DNA of 64,000 bases from Methylocapsa sp. D3K7 (GTDB lineage Bacteria > Pseudomonadota > Alphaproteobacteria > Rhizobiales > Beijerinckiaceae), in assembly GCF_029855125.1 (NCBI RefSeq), contig NZ_CP123229.1, forward strand, positions 1,674,001 to 1,738,000. Reading direction: 5' to 3'. This document shows, piece after piece, positions 59,270 through 64,000 of this stretch (positions are counted from its first letter, which is position 1; every line of letters starts with the position of its first letter). Made by a program: the position numbers and the translations under genes. The notes under the pieces are model-generated. The model did not search any database. It had not been told where the DNA came from and was given only the letters and a program-made list of their open reading frames with translations.

Positions 59270-60562
59270 ATGCCCTATTCGCGCTTCTTCGATGACGCGA
59301 TTTCAAAGTTGAAAGGGGAACGCCGCTACCGGGTCTTCGCCGACCTCGAGCGCGACGCCAAGGTGTTTCCGCGCGCCCTTTGGCACGGCCCAGACCGCAT
59401 CGAGGAAGTCGTCATTTGGTGCTCCAACGACTATCTCTGCATGGGCCGTCACCCGCAGGTGATCGAGGCGATGACAACGGCGGCGGCACGGCACGGTGCC
59501 GGAGCTGGCGGCACCCGCAACATTTCCGGCACCAATCATCCGCTTGTCGAACTCGAATCCGAACTGGCCGATCTCCACGGCAAAGAGTCGGCGCTCGTTT
59601 TTACCTCGGGCTGGATTTCCAATCTCGCGGCGATTTCGACCATCGGCGATCTTTTGCCCGATTGCCTCATTCTCTCCGATGAGCTCAATCACAATTCGAT
59701 GATCGAAGGCATCCGCCGCTCCAAGGCGCAGCGGCAGATTTTCCGCCACAACGATCTCGCCCATATCGAAGAACTCTTGCGCGCGGCGGGACGCGAGCGC
59801 GCCAAGCTGATCGTCTTCGAAAGCCTCTATTCAATGCATGGCGATATCGCCCCGGTTGCCGCGATCGCCGATCTTGCCCGCCGCTACAACGCCATGACCT
59901 ATATGGACGAGGTGCATGCGGTGGGGCTCTATGGCCCGCGCGGCGGCGGCATCGCCGAGCGCGAAGGCGTCATGGACCAGATCGACGTTATCGAGGGCAC
60001 GCTCGCCAAGGGATTTGGCACGCTCGGCGGCTATATCGCCGCAAAGGCGCCGATCGTCGATGCCGTGCGTTCGCATGCGCCAGCCTTCATTTTCACCACC
60101 GCTCTGCCGCCCGCAATCGCGAGTGCCGCGACGACCGCCGTGCGCCTTTTGAAGCAGGATCACGGCCGGGAGATTCGCACCCAGCACCAGCGCCAGGCCA
60201 TGCTGACCAAACATGCGTTGAGCGCGGCGGGTTTGCCAGTCATGCCGAACCCGTCCCACATCGTGCCGGTTTTCGTCGGCGACGCTGAACTCTGCAAACG
60301 CGCCACCGACATGCTGCTCGATCGCCACGCGATCTATATCCAACCGATCAATTACCCGACGGTCGCCAAGGGCGAAGAGCGTTTGCGGATCACGCCAAGC
60401 CCGCTGCATACGGATGCGCATATCGCGCAGCTCGTGGAATGCATGGCCGATGTCTGGCAAACATTAGGGCTGCCTTTTGTCGAGCCGGCCAAGATTCTCG
60501 CCTTCAAGCGCGAGAGCGATGCGCATTGCACCTTCCCGGAATTCAAGCGCGCCGCCGAATAG
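59270..60562 (+). CDS. hemA: 5-aminolevulinate synthase
   Basis: HemA condenses glycine and succinyl-CoA to 5-aminolevulinate, the first haem step of the Shemin pathway used by alphaproteobacteria. The 430-residue PLP enzyme shows [42 protein letters not shown] and the PLP lysine in [17 protein letters not shown]. The length and start [20 protein letters not shown] are normal. It is a single gene, and ligA follows 71 bp downstream on the same strand. Confidence 0.96.
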   Translation: MPYSRFFDDAISKLKGERRYRVFADLERDAKVFPRALWHGPDRIEEVVIWCSNDYLCMGRHPQVIEAMTTAAARHGAGAGGTRNISGTNHPLVELESELADLHGKESALVFTSGWISNLAAISTIGDLLPDCLILSDELNHNSMIEGIRRSKAQRQIFRHNDLAHIEELLRAAGRERAKLIVFESLYSMHGDIAPVAAIADLARRYNAMTYMDEVHAVGLYGPRGGGIAEREGVMDQIDVIEGTLAKGFGTLGGYIAAKAPIVDAVRSHAPAFIFTTALPPAIASAATTAVRLLKQDHGREIRTQHQRQAMLTKHALSAAGLPVMPNPSHIVPVFVGDAELCKRATDMLLDRHAIYIQPINYPTVAKGEERLRITPSPLHTDAHIAQLVECMADVWQTLGLPFVEPAKILAFKRESDAHCTFPEFKRAAE

Positions 60563-60588
60563 GCTGCGCTTTGGTTGGCATCGGGTGA

Positions 60589-62739
<2,151 letters not shown>

Positions 62740-63120
62740 AGCGAATCTTAAAGCCTGTTTCGAAATCCCGCCCTCATCCTGAGGAGCAGGCGAAGCCTGC
62801 GTCTCGAAGGATAAAGAGCCACGAAGGCGCCATCTCGAAGCACGAGGGCGCCAAATCACAGCAAGGCATCTGGGGCAGCGTCATGCGCGGAAAAATTCAT
62901 TCATCGCACGGCGGCAGAAAAGCGTATCTGAACTTTGAACTCAAGGATCATGGACGGCCGGAGGCCGCGCGCCTCTGGCGCGTCCTTGACTTCAAAGTTC
63001 AGATACGCTCGGGTCAGCCGTCCGATGAATGGGGTCGTGTGGCCGGAGCGGCCCTAGATTTCCAAAACTTGTAGCCAGCCTCAAGCTGCTTCACTGAGTG
63101 AGCTAACCCAAGGCAAATCT
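62740..63120. repeat. Repeat region after ligA: REP-type palindrome and a long hairpin
   Basis: At 62772-62812 there is a palindromic repeat of the type common in Rhizobiales, starting CCTCATCCTGAGGAGC and ending GCGTCTCGAAGGAT. At 62899-63030 lies a 132-bp imperfect inverted repeat: GCGTATCTGAACTTTGAA (62922-62939) pairs with TTCAAAGTTCAGATACGC (62991-63008), and ATTCATCG/CGATGAAT extend it. The region also has a GC-rich centre. A frame of about 120 codons through it is not considered coding. Confidence 0.75.
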
Positions 63121-63744
63121 ATGGACGAAACTCCGCCCTCTTCTACCTATCAGGCGCTCTCGCAATTCTGCGAGGAGCACAATAGCGCTACGCGATTGCT
63201 GCGCGTAGCAGCACAAGATTACGCGGCGGCACGATGTTTGTTGCTGAATGGCCTGTTTGCAGGACATGTGCTGGGCGCGCAGGCCATTGAAAAATTTCTC
63301 AAGGGTTATCTCCTCTTTAAAAACCCCAAATGCCCTGTGAGAAAGTTGAGCCATTCGCTTCCTAAGCTCTTGGCGAGCGTTGGGGAGTGCTTTCCTCATC
63401 TGCAACTGGCCGGATTTGCACCACTCGCTGAAAAATTTATGAACCATTACGAAACACGCTACCCAGACAATCCTGACGCATCGCAATCCATGACAACGGC
63501 GGATTTGCTTGAGCTGGACACGTTCATCATCTTCCTCAGTGAAAACATACCCTGTGCGCGTCACGTGAAATATCAGACTGGCATTTACCCTTTCATTTCC
63601 TTCTCAACGGGCTACCAATCCACAGTCTCGCCTTGGGAGTATTGGATCAAGAATGCAAACCAAGCTCTTGCACCGCTGTTACCGCATATAAAAATGGAGT
63701 ACGCAGCGGTATTGACGGAACTTCATCCCTCAGCCCAACACTAA
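63121..63744 (+). CDS. HEPN-domain protein
   Basis: This 207-residue protein has a HEPN-like helical core: AQDYAAARCLLLNGLFAGHV, AQAIEKFLKGYLLFKN and HSLPKLLASVGECFP. HEPN proteins are often toxins or RNases, usually paired with a nucleotidyltransferase antitoxin. None is visible here, and the RxxxxH RNase motif is not seen, so the RNase activity is doubtful. Its composition is AT-richer than ligA, which suggests acquisition. Confidence 0.65.
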   Translation: MDETPPSSTYQALSQFCEEHNSATRLLRVAAQDYAAARCLLLNGLFAGHVLGAQAIEKFLKGYLLFKNPKCPVRKLSHSLPKLLASVGECFPHLQLAGFAPLAEKFMNHYETRYPDNPDASQSMTTADLLELDTFIIFLSENIPCARHVKYQTGIYPFISFSTGYQSTVSPWEYWIKNANQALAPLLPHIKMEYAAVLTELHPSAQH

Positions 63745-63897
63745 TATTCTTCTCAGTTCTCGCCACATAACATGGCTTCGTTTACTACAGGGTAGCGTTA
63801 AAAACTGGTAAGCGACGAGACAAACCAGCAGCGGCTCATGTAACAGCCTCGAATCGGCGAGCCAAGCTTACACCGGCGACGTCTCGGAGATCTTGGC

Positions 63898-64000
63898 CTA
63901 CCCCTGCTTGGCGAGCTCTTGGAATTTCACGAGGTCGAGCGCGAGCGTCGGGGTCTCGACCGGCAGGCGGGTAAACCCGTGGTGAAGATAGAAGGCTTCG
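63898..64000 (-). CDS. GNAT acetyltransferase, C-terminal end (cut by window edge)
   Basis: The last 33 codons read EAFYLHHGFTRLPVETPTLA, then LDLVKFQELAKQG and stop. The A-FYLHHGF pattern is the final motif of GNAT-fold acetyltransferases and is common in TacT/AtaT-type toxins. The rest of the gene and any antitoxin lie beyond the window. Confidence 0.75.
   Translation of the reverse strand, partial: EAFYLHHGFTRLPVETPTLALDLVKFQELAKQG

Overview
The window reads as the chromosome of an alphaproteobacterium of the order Hyphomicrobiales, with a Beijerinckiaceae-like flavour. The evidence is a class I lysyl-tRNA synthetase, a Shemin-type 5-aminolevulinate synthase (hemA), SecB, a RegB/RegA (ActS/ActR) redox two-component pair, an intracellular PHB depolymerase, a Rhizobiales-type palindromic repeat and high overall GC. 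The genus cannot be fixed from the sequence alone.

Positions 1-29250 are mostly core metabolism: lysK (cut by the window edge), DUF952-pyrD, a MATE exporter, a thiolase, gpmA, alkB, a nitrilase-family amidase with an overlapping peptide-binding protein, an OppB/OppC/double-ATPase peptide importer, a fadJ-type beta-oxidation enzyme, corA, an RluA-type pseudouridine synthase, a Sel1 protein with thiE, secB, a YgjP-type metallopeptidase, phaZ and regB-regA. Two patches stand out. An AT-richer two-gene insert lies at 4314-5714. A 42-bp palindrome at 14462-14503 contains a near-consensus ParB-binding parS site between a luxR-type gene and the peptide importer.

Positions 29251-46803 hold a tRNA gene with anticodon CAU and a 17.5-kb element integrated in its 3' end. 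A 15-bp direct repeat (29312-29326 and 46789-46803) marks attL and attR. The element carries a tyrosine integrase with a small partner gene, a serine recombinase with repeated sites upstream, TerS and TerL, a tape measure protein, a chain of very small overlapping genes, a ribbon-helix-helix regulator with palindromic operators, CsbD, small membrane and lipoprotein genes and a PD-(D/E)XK-type nuclease. No portal, protease, capsid, tail tube or lysis gene was recognised, so it is either a satellite-like element or a reduced prophage. The most striking point is that the nuclease ORF has no good start codon in the integrated state. Joining the two ends in a circle supplies an in-frame ATG with an upstream GGAG, placed 25 bp after the integrase stop on the same strand. 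The nuclease would then be the third gene of the integrase operon only in the excised circle.

Positions 46804-64000 return to the chromosome: a small membrane protein, DUF72, an M43-type metallopeptidase gene that looks inserted next to a DUF4239 gene (36-bp direct repeats), a PsiF-like protein, a stress and oxalate group (poxB, dps, oxalate decarboxylase), DUF2189, a glycosyltransferase-like protein, two secreted low-complexity proteins sharing a four-cysteine C-terminal module, a sugar-nucleotide epimerase, hemA, ligA, a palindromic-repeat region, a HEPN-domain gene and the end of a GNAT acetyltransferase gene.
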